DNA from: Marifrigoribacter sp965178585
GTDB taxonomy: Bacteria > Bacteroidota > Bacteroidia > Flavobacteriales > Flavobacteriaceae
DNA: 64,000 nucleotides
Direction of reading: 5' to 3'
Assembly: GCA_965178585.1 (NCBI GenBank)
Contig: OZ238267.1
Span: 3,116,605-3,180,604 of the forward strand
Positions 1 to 8,197 of the stretch are shown one piece after another. The translations under genes were made by a program, and so were the position numbers. Each line of letters opens with the position of its first letter. The first letter of the stretch is position 1. The notes under the pieces are model-generated. The model was not told the DNA's origin and searched no databases. It saw nothing but the letters and a program-made list of their open reading frames with translations.

Positions 1-1
1 A

Positions 2-2605
2 AAGATTAAAGACGAATCTTTAACGCAAGAAGAAAATGTTACCAAAAAATTATATAAAGATTATGCTTCTTTCAGAAATGAGATTTTTGATGCCATTCAA
101 AAAGAAAATCCTGAATACGATAAACTAACATTGTTCAAGAAAACACAGAAATTACTTGACCGTTTTTTATTTATCTTTTTTGCTGAAGATAGACTGTTAT
201 TGCCACCAAACTCTATCCATTCCATCGTAAACCAATGGACTGATCTACGAGATAAATATGACGAATATTTTCCTTTGTACGACCGATTTAAAAAATATTT
301 TGGTTATATGAACACAGGACACAAAGGACAGCAACACGATATTTTTGCCTACAATGGTGGCCTTTTTGAAGCAGATGAGATTTTGGACAATATCAAAATC
401 AATGACGACTTACTTTACAAACACACAGTTAATTTAAGTAATTACGATTTTGAAAGTGAAGTTAGTGTAAACATACTTGGGCACATTTTTGAACATTCGT
501 TAAACGACATTGACGAAATTCAGGCAGAAATACAGGGACTTTCAAATGAACAAAGCAAAACAAAACGTAAAAAAGATGGTGTTTTTTACACACCAAAATA
601 CATTACCAAATACATAGTAGATAATACTGTTGGAAAACTCTGCGAGGAAAAGAAAATTGAACTTGATATTCAAGAAGCTGAATACGAAAAAGAACGTAAA
701 GGAAGAAAGAAAGCAACATTAAAAAACTTAACACAAAAATTAGAAGATTATAGAAAATGGTTATTACAAATTACCATTTGCGACCCAGCTTGTGGAAGCG
801 GAGCTTTTTTAAATCAAGCTTTGGAATTTTTAATAGCAGAACACCAATATATTGACGAATTACAAGCCAAACTTTTTGGAGATGCAATGATATTGAGCGA
901 GGTTGAAAATGCAATTTTAGAAAACAATTTATTTGGTGTAGATATTAATGAAGAAAGTGTGGAAATTGCAAAACTCTCACTTTGGTTAAGAACTGCTCAA
1001 AAAGGTAGAAAACTAACTTCTTTAAATAGTAACATTAAATGTGGTAATAGTTTAATTGACGACCCAACTGTTGCGAAGGATAACGCCTTTAATTGGAACA
1101 AGGAATTTCCAGAAGTTTTTGAAAATGGTGGTTTTGATTTAATAATAGGTAATCCACCTTATGTGAATTTTAAAATGTATCCTTCTTCTGATAGAGAATT
1201 TTATAAAATAAAATTTGCAGAGATTTTCAATGGTAAAGCTGATTTACTTTACTACTTTTTTTATCTCTCATTGAACATTTTAAAAAAGAATGGAGCATTA
1301 GGTTTTATAACTTCAAGATACTGGCTTGAAGCAGAATACGCTACTCTTTTAAGAAATGTAATGCTAAAAACTACAGAGATAAAAAAAATACTCGACTTCA
1401 AAAATATAACAATTTTTGAAGATGCTGGAGTAAAATCAAATATCACCATTTTAAGAAAAAAAACAGCAAATATTAAAAATGCTACTTCTTATTATGATTT
1501 TTACGGTAAAAAAATTGTTGATATAAATACTGCTACAGAAGTAGATAAATTTAATGTTATGCAATCATCATTATTGTTAAATGAGGATTGGAAGTTCTTC
1601 CCAAAACCAATACTTAATTTAATAAGCAAAATTAAAAAAGCAGGTGTTGCACTTGATACAGTTTGTCATTGCCTTCAAGGTGTGATTACTGGAGCTGATA
1701 AAATATTTGTAATTCGGGAAAATGATGATTCTTGGGGTAAAATCGAAAATGAGTATCTAAAAGATTGGATAAAAGTTGGAGATATTCATAGATATTTTAT
1801 AAAACCTGTAGAAAAAAGAAAAGTCGTCTATACTGAATTAATAAATGTTGATGAGATACCAAATTCAGTCTATACATATTTACAACTTCATCAAGATAAA
1901 TTAAACAAAAGAAGTGGTGTTAAAAATGGTTCCTATTCTTGGATTGGTTGGCATAGATACAGAAATAAAGAATATATAAACCAACCAAAGTTAGTTACAA
2001 GGTTTAAAGCCTCACATAATACATTTGCTATAGACTTAAATAACAGTTATTCCAGTGCTGATGTAACTCACGTAGTTATAAAAGAAGAAAATAAAGAAAA
2101 TATTTCGTTAGAATATTTGTGCGGTTTATTAAATTCAAAATTACTTGATTTTTATTTTAAAAGTTATGGTAAATTAATGGATTATCGTTACGAATACTAT
2201 CCAAGTCCTGTTGGTAAAATATCACTATTAGTTGCTGACTATAATGGGCAAAAAATTGTTAATGATAAAGTTGTGCATATTAGTAATTTGTTAGAAAAAT
2301 TAAAAAACCTGGAATTAAAAATTAATCAATTTATACAGTCTAAACTTTCTATAGCAAAACAGATTATTACAGGTTTAGAAAAATTAAGTTTTAGTGATTT
2401 CATTAAAGAGCTTAAAAAGCAAAAAGTTGAATTAAATATAAGCGATGAGGCTGAATGGATGCAATATTTTAATGAACAGAAACAAAAAGCACAAGAATTA
2501 AAAAGTGAAATAGACAAAACCGACAGAGATATTGACCAAATGGTTTATGAATTATACGGATTGACAGATGAGGAAATAAACATTGTGGAAGAAGCAACTG
2601 CATAA
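2..2605 (+). CDS. Type IIG-like restriction-modification enzyme, N-terminus cut by window edge
   Basis: This is an N6-adenine DNA methyltransferase of the Eco57I/type IIG class. The reading frame is open from base 2, so the start and probably an N-terminal nuclease domain lie left of the window; 867 residues are visible. In visible numbering, motif X (GVFYTPKYI) is near residue 193, the SAM-binding motif I (CDPACGSGAF) near 261, motif II (FGVDINEESV) follows, and catalytic motif IV (NPPY) is near 384. The C-terminal half fits a TaqI-like target recognition domain, and the end (YELYGLTDEEI) is typical of the class. Cleavage and methylation would reside in one polypeptide, since no separate endonuclease gene is seen. 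It sits at the inner end of an integrase-bearing element and is probably its cargo. A methylase-only or phage-defence PglX-like role cannot be excluded without the N-terminus. Confidence 0.85.
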   Translation, partial: KIKDESLTQEENVTKKLYKDYASFRNEIFDAIQKENPEYDKLTLFKKTQKLLDRFLFIFFAEDRLLLPPNSIHSIVNQWTDLRDKYDEYFPLYDRFKKYFGYMNTGHKGQQHDIFAYNGGLFEADEILDNIKINDDLLYKHTVNLSNYDFESEVSVNILGHIFEHSLNDIDEIQAEIQGLSNEQSKTKRKKDGVFYTPKYITKYIVDNTVGKLCEEKKIELDIQEAEYEKERKGRKKATLKNLTQKLEDYRKWLLQITICDPACGSGAFLNQALEFLIAEHQYIDELQAKLFGDAMILSEVENAILENNLFGVDINEESVEIAKLSLWLRTAQKGRKLTSLNSNIKCGNSLIDDPTVAKDNAFNWNKEFPEVFENGGFDLIIGNPPYVNFKMYPSSDREFYKIKFAEIFNGKADLLYYFFYLSLNILKKNGALGFITSRYWLEAEYATLLRNVMLKTTEIKKILDFKNITIFEDAGVKSNITILRKKTANIKNATSYYDFYGKKIVDINTATEVDKFNVMQSSLLLNEDWKFFPKPILNLISKIKKAGVALDTVCHCLQGVITGADKIFVIRENDDSWGKIENEYLKDWIKVGDIHRYFIKPVEKRKVVYTELINVDEIPNSVYTYLQLHQDKLNKRSGVKNGSYSWIGWHRYRNKEYINQPKLVTRFKASHNTFAIDLNNSYSSADVTHVVIKEENKENISLEYLCGLLNSKLLDFYFKSYGKLMDYRYEYYPSPVGKISLLVADYNGQKIVNDKVVHISNLLEKLKNLELKINQFIQSKLSIAKQIITGLEKLSFSDFIKELKKQKVELNISDEAEWMQYFNEQKQKAQELKSEIDKTDRDIDQMVYELYGLTDEEINIVEEATA

Positions 2606-2665
2606 GCTTAAGTTCAATTCACTATAAAACAAACAACGAAAACAAGTGCCTTAGAAAATAAAACT

Positions 2666-2911
2666 TTATTGTTTTGTCTTATTAATCGGCTGTTGTTTAT
2701 TTGTACCATCTTTGTTAAACCCTATTAATAATACAATGTGGTAGACAAAAGGTGATAATACAACAAAAAATATAACAAGGGTGTAATTAGTGTTAAGTAT
2801 ATAAGAAATGCTGTGCGTAACGTATTGCATCATACTAAAATTCTCTCCACAGTAACTAAAAAGTTTTATTGGTGTGTTATTAAAATGTTCTTTTAAAGAT
2901 GCAGTAGGCAT
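2666..2911 (-). CDS. Small single-pass membrane protein, hypothetical
   Basis: This is an 81-residue reading frame that I do not recognise. It has one strong hydrophobic segment (about residues 43-65, NYTLVIFFVVLSPFVYHIVL) followed by a charged, Asn/Lys-rich tail. It converges on the restriction gene with a 60-base gap and lies beyond the iteron-like region. The start ATG at 2911 has no clear promoter. It could be a small toxin-like or accessory membrane protein of the element, or a chance reading frame. Confidence 0.35.
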   Translation of the reverse strand: MPTASLKEHFNNTPIKLFSYCGENFSMMQYVTHSISYILNTNYTLVIFFVVLSPFVYHIVLLIGFNKDGTNKQQPINKTKQ

Positions 2912-2967
2912 TCATTTATTAATCTTTCTTTTTATCTACTGTTCCAGTATATAGGTATTAGTTTATA

Positions 2968-2983
2968 CCCCTATATATAGGGG
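2968..2983. repeat. Perfect 16-bp palindrome
   Basis: CCCCTATATATAGGGG reads identically on both strands. It is G+C-capped with an alternating TA core, and lies at the left edge of the iteron-like cluster. It may be a protein-binding or cruciform site of the element. Confidence 0.6.
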
Positions 2984-3124
2984 GTTATAAAACCATACCT
3001 TAAAACTATACGGCAAAACCAAAACCATACCTTTTAATTAGTTTGCAAAAACCCTGTGTTTATAATGGTTTTAAAGGATAAAGGTATTAAGGTATTTTTT
3101 TAAGGTATTTCAAACCAAATCTAT

Positions 3125-3146
3125 AGGTATTATTGCAATAATACCT
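3125..3146. repeat. Perfect 22-bp palindrome built from iteron motifs
   Basis: The arms AGGTATTATTG and CAATAATACCT are exact reverse complements with no loop. The palindrome combines one forward and one inverted copy of the local AGGTATT motif, as expected for a dimer-binding operator next to iterons. Confidence 0.65.
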
Positions 3147-3254
3147 TAATGCATCAATAATCATAAAAAATACGATGCAACCAACACCTTTTGCATTTAA
3201 AAAACCTTTGTTTTAATGTTTTACGATGCTTTATAACATAAAAACTAAACTGAA

Positions 3255-3293
3255 TAAAAAAGGAGCCGCAGAAAATAGACAACTGCAGCTCCT
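3255..3293 (-). terminator. Rho-independent terminator of the ATPase operon
   Basis: Read on the minus strand, AGGAGCTGCAG (3293-3283) pairs with CTGCGGCTCCT (3271-3261) through 11 base pairs including one G-U, with an 11-base loop, and runs directly into TTTTTTATT. It lies about 60 bases past the stop codon of the AAA ATPase gene and would isolate the iteron region from that operon. Confidence 0.85.
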
Positions 3294-3352
3294 ATGTAGA
3301 GTTCTATTTTCGGATGTTAAATATCACTCTACTACCTGAAACGAGTTAAATT

Positions 3353-4426
3353 TTAAAATGGGAGTTCATCCTCATAATTATTTTGTGCTTCCTTTTTTAA
3401 ATCGGGATTTAATGTATAGGGTCCACGGCTTATATTTTGTAAAATTATTTGTTGCTCCTTACAACCTTTAATAATCTTTTTCGCTTTCATTTCTGATAAG
3501 CTTCTTTTAAACTTTGCTAAATGAATATCTTGCAATTCACTTAGTAAATTTCCGTATGATAAAATGTCCTTTGTTTCAAAAGCATCAATCATTAATTCGT
3601 TTTTATCTTTAGCTGATAAAGTAAATTTTAATTTCCCTTTAGGAATATCACATAATTCTGGTATTCCATTATCATCAATTCTAAAAGCAAATATTTCGGG
3701 AGATATATTTCTTGATTGAATAGCCTCAACAATAGACACTTCTTTATCAATATCTGATACTTTTACCTCAAACACCGTTTCAGCTTTATTGGTTAATTCT
3801 GTACCTATATGCCCTCTTGCAAAACTATTACCTTTGTTTTGATGTAATACAACCATTATATGAATATGATATTTTGCCGACCATTTTAGTAAAAAATCTA
3901 AAATCTCGGTAGCTTCTGCTTCATCATTAATTGATTTTATCAAATCTCGTATTCCATCAATAATTACATATCCTAAATTTGGAGTAGTCATTATTTCGTA
4001 CTCAATAAATTTTAATCTTTCTACAGTATTAAGAGTTCTTAAGGAAAAAACTTTAAGTTCCTTAAGTTCCTTTAACCCTGTATGTCTATGGATGCGTTTT
4101 AATGCAAGATGAACGTGTTTTCTACCTTGTTCTGTATCAAAATATAGAATTGTTCTTTTGTTTTTAGGTAAACGATTCTCGAACTGCTCTAACGTTTTAT
4201 CATTACTCAATAATGTTGTTGAAACAATATTCATAAGAAATGATTTCCTAGATTTAGCTTTTCCGATAATAGAAGATATATTCCCAAGTGTACCCATATA
4301 AGCGTTTTTGCCTATTGTTTGAATCCAAGCAATATCATCATCCAAAAACTCCTCATCTTTTTTTACAAGAAGGTTCTTATGGTTTTTCTTAAAGAATTTT
4401 TTTAGTGCTTTCTTATCTTTAATCAT
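3353..4426 (-). CDS. RepA-like AAA ATPase of a mobile element
   Basis: A 357-residue P-loop ATPase of the RepA/AAA_25 class, a hexameric helicase-like family found in plasmids and integrative elements. A degenerate Walker A (GKAKSRKS, residues 55-62) has Arg where Gly usually precedes Lys-Ser. Walker B is at 153-162 (YVIIDGIRDL), and the post-Walker B block VVLHQNKGNSFARG (192-205) is diagnostic of the family. The C-terminal 100 residues look like a winged-helix tail. It is the last gene of a leftward cluster behind an excisionase-like protein and is followed by a strong terminator and the iteron-like repeats. The likely role is replication or maintenance of the excised element; a regulatory ATPase role is possible. 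Confidence 0.75.
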   Translation of the reverse strand: MIKDKKALKKFFKKNHKNLLVKKDEEFLDDDIAWIQTIGKNAYMGTLGNISSIIGKAKSRKSFLMNIVSTTLLSNDKTLEQFENRLPKNKRTILYFDTEQGRKHVHLALKRIHRHTGLKELKELKVFSLRTLNTVERLKFIEYEIMTTPNLGYVIIDGIRDLIKSINDEAEATEILDFLLKWSAKYHIHIMVVLHQNKGNSFARGHIGTELTNKAETVFEVKVSDIDKEVSIVEAIQSRNISPEIFAFRIDDNGIPELCDIPKGKLKFTLSAKDKNELMIDAFETKDILSYGNLLSELQDIHLAKFKRSLSEMKAKKIIKGCKEQQIILQNISRGPYTLNPDLKKEAQNNYEDELPF

Positions 4427-4525
4427 AATAATTGGTATTGGGGAAAATTATGTAAGAAACGAGTATGTTATTGATTAAAATTACTTTTGTCATCCGATTG
4501 AAGTTTTTAATAATTAATATTTTAT

Positions 4526-4879
4526 TTAAAAATGATATTCTGTTTCAGAAAAAATATTCTTCTTCTTTGGTGGTATCAGCCCTAATAGCAAACTATCTTC
4601 ATCAAGTAGCATTATCTTCCCATAAGTCATAAAACAAGCCCTTAGATTGTGGCTCTGATACTTTGACACATAAGCAAGCATATAGATGTAGATACATTTT
4701 CTACTCACTCTATTATCGAGTTTTGATCGATGAACTATACACTTCTTTTTCTGTGAGTACTTAAACCCTTCTTTTTTCAATACACTTAGGAGTCTACTTG
4801 GGTTTACAGTTAAAACCTTAGAATAACCAACGAGTGCAGTTTCAAAAAAAGGATAAATATGGTTAACTGGTAGTTTCAT
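4526..4879 (-). CDS. Hypothetical basic protein, translationally coupled
   Basis: A 117-residue protein that I do not recognise. It is Lys-rich in the middle (EGFKYSQKKKCIVH) and contains a Cys- and Tyr-rich stretch (RKCIYIYMLAYVSKY). Its ATG overlaps the TGA of the preceding gene (ATGA overlap, 4876-4879), which implies translational coupling and argues that it is real. It sits between an unknown gene and the RepA-like ATPase, so a DNA-transaction or replication accessory role is a guess. Confidence 0.6.
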   Translation of the reverse strand: MKLPVNHIYPFFETALVGYSKVLTVNPSRLLSVLKKEGFKYSQKKKCIVHRSKLDNRVSRKCIYIYMLAYVSKYQSHNLRACFMTYGKIMLLDEDSLLLGLIPPKKKNIFSETEYHF

Positions 4880-5583
4880 CGAATTCTTTTTATTTGGTTA
4901 TAATTAATTTTTAAATCACTTAAATCACTTGATAAATCAGAAACATAGGGTTTACATAATTCAATAAATACATTAAATAATCTTTCATTTTGCGGAGTAA
5001 AAACACCTTCTTCTCGTAGTTTGAAATTCTCTTTATATGTATTAATAAATAATTCTATAGCTTCAATTTTATCTAACTGTTTTTGGTTATCTACATAAAC
5101 TGTAAAGTACCTTTTAGATAGGTTTACCTTTACAGAATTACCAGATATTTCGACTAAATCTTTGCGTTTGAAATATACTTTAGCAGGAAATTTAATTTCG
5201 TTTTTTTCATTAGATTTTAAATTCTCTGCCCAACTGTAAAATGGATTGTTAGTTTCATAAAAAATCAATAATGTATTTTCAAGCTCTTTATACTTCTGTT
5301 CAATAATTTTTAATGGAGTTGTATCTAATTGTATGAAATCAAAATAACGGAGTAAAGACACATCTTTAAACGCTGAATTCTCTTTCCATTGACGTTCCCA
5401 ATAATCAATAACAGGACTTATCCATTGCTTTTCATTATCAAGTTCATCATACGTGATTTTTACACCATTCTTTGTTAGTTTTGAAATCAATTCTTTTGCT
5501 TGAATTTTTAATGCTCCAAAATCTTCTAAGGATTTGATAAAATTTTCGTGATAATCCTTTTTATAATACAGTACTTTTTTCAT
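4876..5583 (-). CDS. Hypothetical protein of the element's replication/excision cluster
   Basis: A 235-residue, charged, largely helical protein without signal peptide or membrane segment. I recognise no domain. A tract near residues 220-230 repeats SDLSSDLSDLK. Its start overlaps the stop of the HTH gene by one base (TAATG) and its stop overlaps the next start, so 5888 to 4526 is one translationally coupled unit. Genes in this position, between an excisionase-like HTH and a RepA-like ATPase, are common in flavobacterial integrative elements but uncharacterised as far as I know. Confidence 0.65.
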   Translation of the reverse strand: MKKVLYYKKDYHENFIKSLEDFGALKIQAKELISKLTKNGVKITYDELDNEKQWISPVIDYWERQWKENSAFKDVSLLRYFDFIQLDTTPLKIIEQKYKELENTLLIFYETNNPFYSWAENLKSNEKNEIKFPAKVYFKRKDLVEISGNSVKVNLSKRYFTVYVDNQKQLDKIEAIELFINTYKENFKLREEGVFTPQNERLFNVFIELCKPYVSDLSSDLSDLKINYNQIKRIR

Positions 5584-5888
5584 TATATATTTTTTTTAAT
5601 TTCTTCAATTGTTGATTGTCGACCTTGCTTTATCCATTTGATAATCTCTGAGCGAAAAAATATTAGTTTTTGCCCTCGTTTATGATGTGGTATTAAATTA
5701 AGTGAAGTGTTTTTGTAGAGTGTAGGTTTACTGCATCCAATTAACTCACAGCATTCCTCTGTGCCAATTGGCAGTTCAACTTCTGATTTTGGAATATTAT
5801 GCAGCTTTAAAGCTTCAGCTACAATTTCTTTTCCAAGTGATTTAAGATCTTTTACAGTGATTCCTATTAACCTATTATTATCTTCCAT
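5583..5888 (-). CDS. Excisionase-like HTH_17/MerR-type DNA-binding protein
   Basis: A 101-residue protein with a C-terminal winged-helix domain of the excisionase/HTH_17 type (about residues 42-95: EECCELIGCSKPTLYKN, then the wing RGQKLIFFRSEIIKWI). In Bacteroidota elements such proteins bind att or regulatory DNA and steer recombinases or switch on the downstream module. It is first in a coupled leftward unit with two unknown genes and the RepA-like ATPase. A -7 box TAGTTTTG lies at 5914-5921, and an 18-base perfect palindrome at 5961-5978 is a plausible operator. Confidence 0.75.
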   Translation of the reverse strand: MEDNNRLIGITVKDLKSLGKEIVAEALKLHNIPKSEVELPIGTEECCELIGCSKPTLYKNTSLNLIPHHKRGQKLIFFRSEIIKWIKQGRQSTIEEIKKNI

Positions 5889-5913
5889 ATCGTATTAAAT
5901 ATTTAATTCAATA

Positions 5914-5921
5914 CAAAACTA
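5914..5921 (-). promoter_or_regulatory. -7 box (TAGTTTTG) of the HTH-ATPase unit
   Basis: The sequence matches the Bacteroidota -7 consensus TAnnTTTG and sits 25 bases upstream of the HTH gene start. I see no convincing -33 TTG at the right distance. Confidence 0.4.
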
Positions 5922-5960
5922 ATGAGATACTAAAGGTTTAATTAATGGAATAGTGTGTAC

Positions 5961-5978
5961 TAATGTATTAATACATTA
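5961..5978. promoter_or_regulatory. Perfect 18-bp palindrome, candidate operator
   Basis: TAATGTATTAATACATTA is its own reverse complement, and ATTAATACATT is repeated immediately to the right. It lies just upstream of the -7 box of the excisionase-like gene, between the two leftward gene blocks, where a regulator of the element would be expected to bind. Confidence 0.5.
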
Positions 5979-6008
5979 ATACATTTTATTATGCTGTTTT
6001 TAAGGATA

Positions 6009-6656
6009 TTATGAATTGTGATTTTTGAGATTTTTTTGAAGTAAATCGAGTAAAACAGTACTCTTTTTAGCGTTTTTAGATAGCACTTTTATGGTACCTG
6101 TAGAATACTCTTCAAATTCTATCCTAGCAGTACTAAAACGACCAAATAATTTAATACTAAACTCATTTTCAAGAATCTTTTTAGTCTTAAGTTTATCTTC
6201 AATATACCCATAATCATATAAGAAAAAAGCTAATGCTCCAAAATTGGAATAATTAATTTCTTTAGTTTCATCTTCAACCCATTTATAATTATTCTCGTTT
6301 TCTTTTTTAATCTGTCCAATCTCAAGAAGGTAATTTATAACTTCTTTGTAATATTCATTTTTTTTAAATAATGATTCAAAATTAGGTGCTTTATTAAGGT
6401 TTACTTTTTTTAATTCATCTTGAAAATATTGCAATACATTTTCAAGGTCATCATAAAGTTTTTTTACTTTTATTGTTTGGGTAGAAGGTTTAAGCTTAAC
6501 CATTTTTCCTAACACTTCAGCAATGTCATATATAGTTTTGTTTAAATATTTTTTTCTTTTATCAGAGTCTAAATTTTTAAAAACACTATTATATTCAGTT
6601 AACACCTTTAAATCAAGAAAATTAATTTCTTCAATAAATTTTTGTTCTTTACTCAT
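6009..6656 (-). CDS. Hypothetical protein co-transcribed with the integrase
   Basis: A 215-residue, Lys/Glu-rich, predominantly helical soluble protein with no recognisable domain. It begins three bases after the integrase stop codon, so the two are surely one transcript. The C-terminal third (NFGALAFFLYDYGYI, then an Arg/Lys-rich end) could form a small winged-helix-like fold. Given its position it may be a recombination accessory factor, but nothing in the sequence proves it. Confidence 0.65.
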   Translation of the reverse strand: MSKEQKFIEEINFLDLKVLTEYNSVFKNLDSDKRKKYLNKTIYDIAEVLGKMVKLKPSTQTIKVKKLYDDLENVLQYFQDELKKVNLNKAPNFESLFKKNEYYKEVINYLLEIGQIKKENENNYKWVEDETKEINYSNFGALAFFLYDYGYIEDKLKTKKILENEFSIKLFGRFSTARIEFEEYSTGTIKVLSKNAKKSTVLLDLLQKNLKNHNS

Positions 6657-6659
6657 AAA

Positions 6660-7949
6660 CTAAAATTTCATTAAATTCTTAGCAAATTCCTTTTTTGTTT
6701 CATCTTCAAATCCAGCAAAATATCTTTGAGTTGTTGACAAATCACTATGACTTAATGCCTCACTTACAAACTCCATAGATGCACCATTGCGTATGGAATT
6801 ACTTGCAAAAGTATGCCTTGCCCAATAAGTAGAAATCCTAAAGTTAAATCCATTTCTTTTTGCTAAAGCGTTAAGATGTGTATTAATAAAACTTACAAAT
6901 AGTTTTACTTTTCGTTGTTTTTCTGCTGCATCATCCTTATCACTAACTATGGAAAAAATTAATTGTTTTGGATTTTTATCGCCGTTTCCATACTTCTCAA
7001 TTATATCTTTTGCAAAGTCATTTAAGAAAACTTCTATCTTCTTTTTTTGTCTTCTTGTGTTTACTGTTTTTGCTCTGTAATATCTTAATACATTTTCATT
7101 AATATCTAAATTTTCATATCTCAATAATGAAATGTCTTTTATATTAATTCCATTGCAAGCATAACTAAAAAACCAAAAATCTTTTGCTTTTTCTTGATTT
7201 TGAGTTCTTGGTTTTGCATTAAACAAAACTCTTAATTGCTGCTTGGACAATGCTCTTTTTGTTCCAGTAGTAAGTGGCACTTGATATTTTTCTTTACCAA
7301 AAGGATATAAATTTTGTTTAATATCATTGTCGGCTATTGCTTTATTGAAAATTGTCATTAATGACTTTAAATACATAGATACGGTAGTATAACTTTTACC
7401 TTCATCATCAACTATAAATTTTTCGTAACCACTTAGCCATTTAGGTGTAATATCATAAAAAGTAACAGTTTCAATCTTTTTGTTATTCATCTTTTGTTTT
7501 AAATATCTTTCAAAAGACTTTAATGCAGAACGATAGTTAATAGCAGTAGAAATTTGATTATTATTCCTTAATTCCAACATCGTTTTTTGGTAATGACTAA
7601 ATATGCTTAAAACAGCACTCTTATTTCTAAAAAATTTCCTCTCAAACTCCGCAAAAGTAAACTCCTCTATTTCAGCAGCTACTTTATCAGCTTTATTTTC
7701 AATTTCAACAATCTTTAATTTTAATTGTTTTCTTTCATTTCTATGTAGTAACAACTTACGTGAAAGACTTTCATTCTTGACTTTAACGTTAAACATCTTC
7801 TCAAAATCACCAACAGATACATCAATGTTTATTGGATAAATTGCATTTTTTTTCTCAATAATTGAATATAACCTTAGTTTTAACGGATAAAGTCCACTTT
7901 TCTTTTTAGCTCTGGTATCAAGGTATATTGAGGTTCTGTACTCTTTCAT
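6660..7949 (-). CDS. Tyrosine recombinase (integrase) of the mobile element
   Basis: A tyrosine-family site-specific recombinase of the Bacteroidota type: N-terminal arm domain, SAM-like core-binding domain (about residues 110-215) and C-terminal catalytic domain. RHTFAS (Arg about 378), the LSHSDLSTTQRY block and the nucleophile Tyr about 410 are clear. The position normally holding the first catalytic Arg (GLR) reads CNGINIKDI without Arg, as reported for IntDOT of CTnDOT; the His of HxxR reads Tyr (YWAR). The frame also opens at a TTG at 7973, but the ATG at 7949 begins the conserved MKEYRTSIYLD and is preferred (429 residues). A long inverted repeat precedes it. Confidence 0.9.
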   Translation of the reverse strand: MKEYRTSIYLDTRAKKKSGLYPLKLRLYSIIEKKNAIYPINIDVSVGDFEKMFNVKVKNESLSRKLLLHRNERKQLKLKIVEIENKADKVAAEIEEFTFAEFERKFFRNKSAVLSIFSHYQKTMLELRNNNQISTAINYRSALKSFERYLKQKMNNKKIETVTFYDITPKWLSGYEKFIVDDEGKSYTTVSMYLKSLMTIFNKAIADNDIKQNLYPFGKEKYQVPLTTGTKRALSKQQLRVLFNAKPRTQNQEKAKDFWFFSYACNGINIKDISLLRYENLDINENVLRYYRAKTVNTRRQKKKIEVFLNDFAKDIIEKYGNGDKNPKQLIFSIVSDKDDAAEKQRKVKLFVSFINTHLNALAKRNGFNFRISTYWARHTFASNSIRNGASMEFVSEALSHSDLSTTQRYFAGFEDETKKEFAKNLMKF

Positions 7950-7963
7950 AATGCTATCTATAT

Positions 7964-8005
7964 AATAATGCAAATATATGACGTTTGCATTTTATTTGCA
8001 TTATT
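7964..8005. promoter_or_regulatory. 13-bp inverted repeat over the integrase promoter
   Basis: AATAATGCAAATA at 7964-7976 is exactly repeated in inverse at 7993-8005, and a third TTTGCAT copy lies between them at 7984-7990. The -7 box TATATTTG of the integrase (7971-7978 on the minus strand) is inside the left arm. This is a good candidate for an autoregulatory operator or for recombinase binding sites at the element's right end. Confidence 0.55.
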
Positions 8006-8164
8006 TTAGTATAAAAACCTATAAACGGATATAATTAGGAATAAGTGTTTTTCTGTAAAAACCTCATAAACAGTATGTTTTAATAGGAAAATAATAAATA
8101 GATAAAAAAGAAAACAACGCTTTAGTATAACACGCTAAAATACTATTTATTTTGAATTGATATT

Positions 8165-8197
8165 AAAAAGAAAAAGGTTGCCTTTATAAGACAACCT
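8165..8197 (-). terminator. Terminator downstream of gdhA
   Basis: On the minus strand AGGTTGTC (8197-8190) pairs with GGCAACCT (8182-8175), eight pairs with one G-U, followed by TTTTTCTTTTT. It lies 25 bases past the gdhA stop and marks a lower limit for chromosomal sequence flanking the element. Between 8006 and 8164 I see nothing else except AT-rich DNA that should contain the right attachment site. Confidence 0.75.

Larger units (their letters stand above)
2951..3147. repeat. Iteron-like cluster of AAGGTATT motifs (candidate origin)
   Basis: Eight copies of AAGGTATT or a one-base variant occur in 200 bases. Forward copies are at 2953-2959 (AGGTATT), 3081-3088, 3089-3096 and 3102-3109 (the first two of these in direct tandem) and 3125-3131 (AGGTATT). 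Inverted copies are at 2994-3001 and 3026-3033 (AAGGTATG) and 3140-3147. The inverted pair at 2994 and 3026 belongs to a 13-base direct repeat (AAAACCATACCTT) with a 32-base period. The surrounding 2912-3352 stretch has no gene. Directly repeated short motifs beside a RepA-like ATPase gene are what plasmid-type origins look like; a dense operator is the alternative. Confidence 0.55.

Noticed and set aside
7950..7973. TTG start giving eight more residues to the integrase
   Set aside because: The TTG lies within the promoter -7 box and inverted repeat; ATG 7949 begins the conserved sequence.
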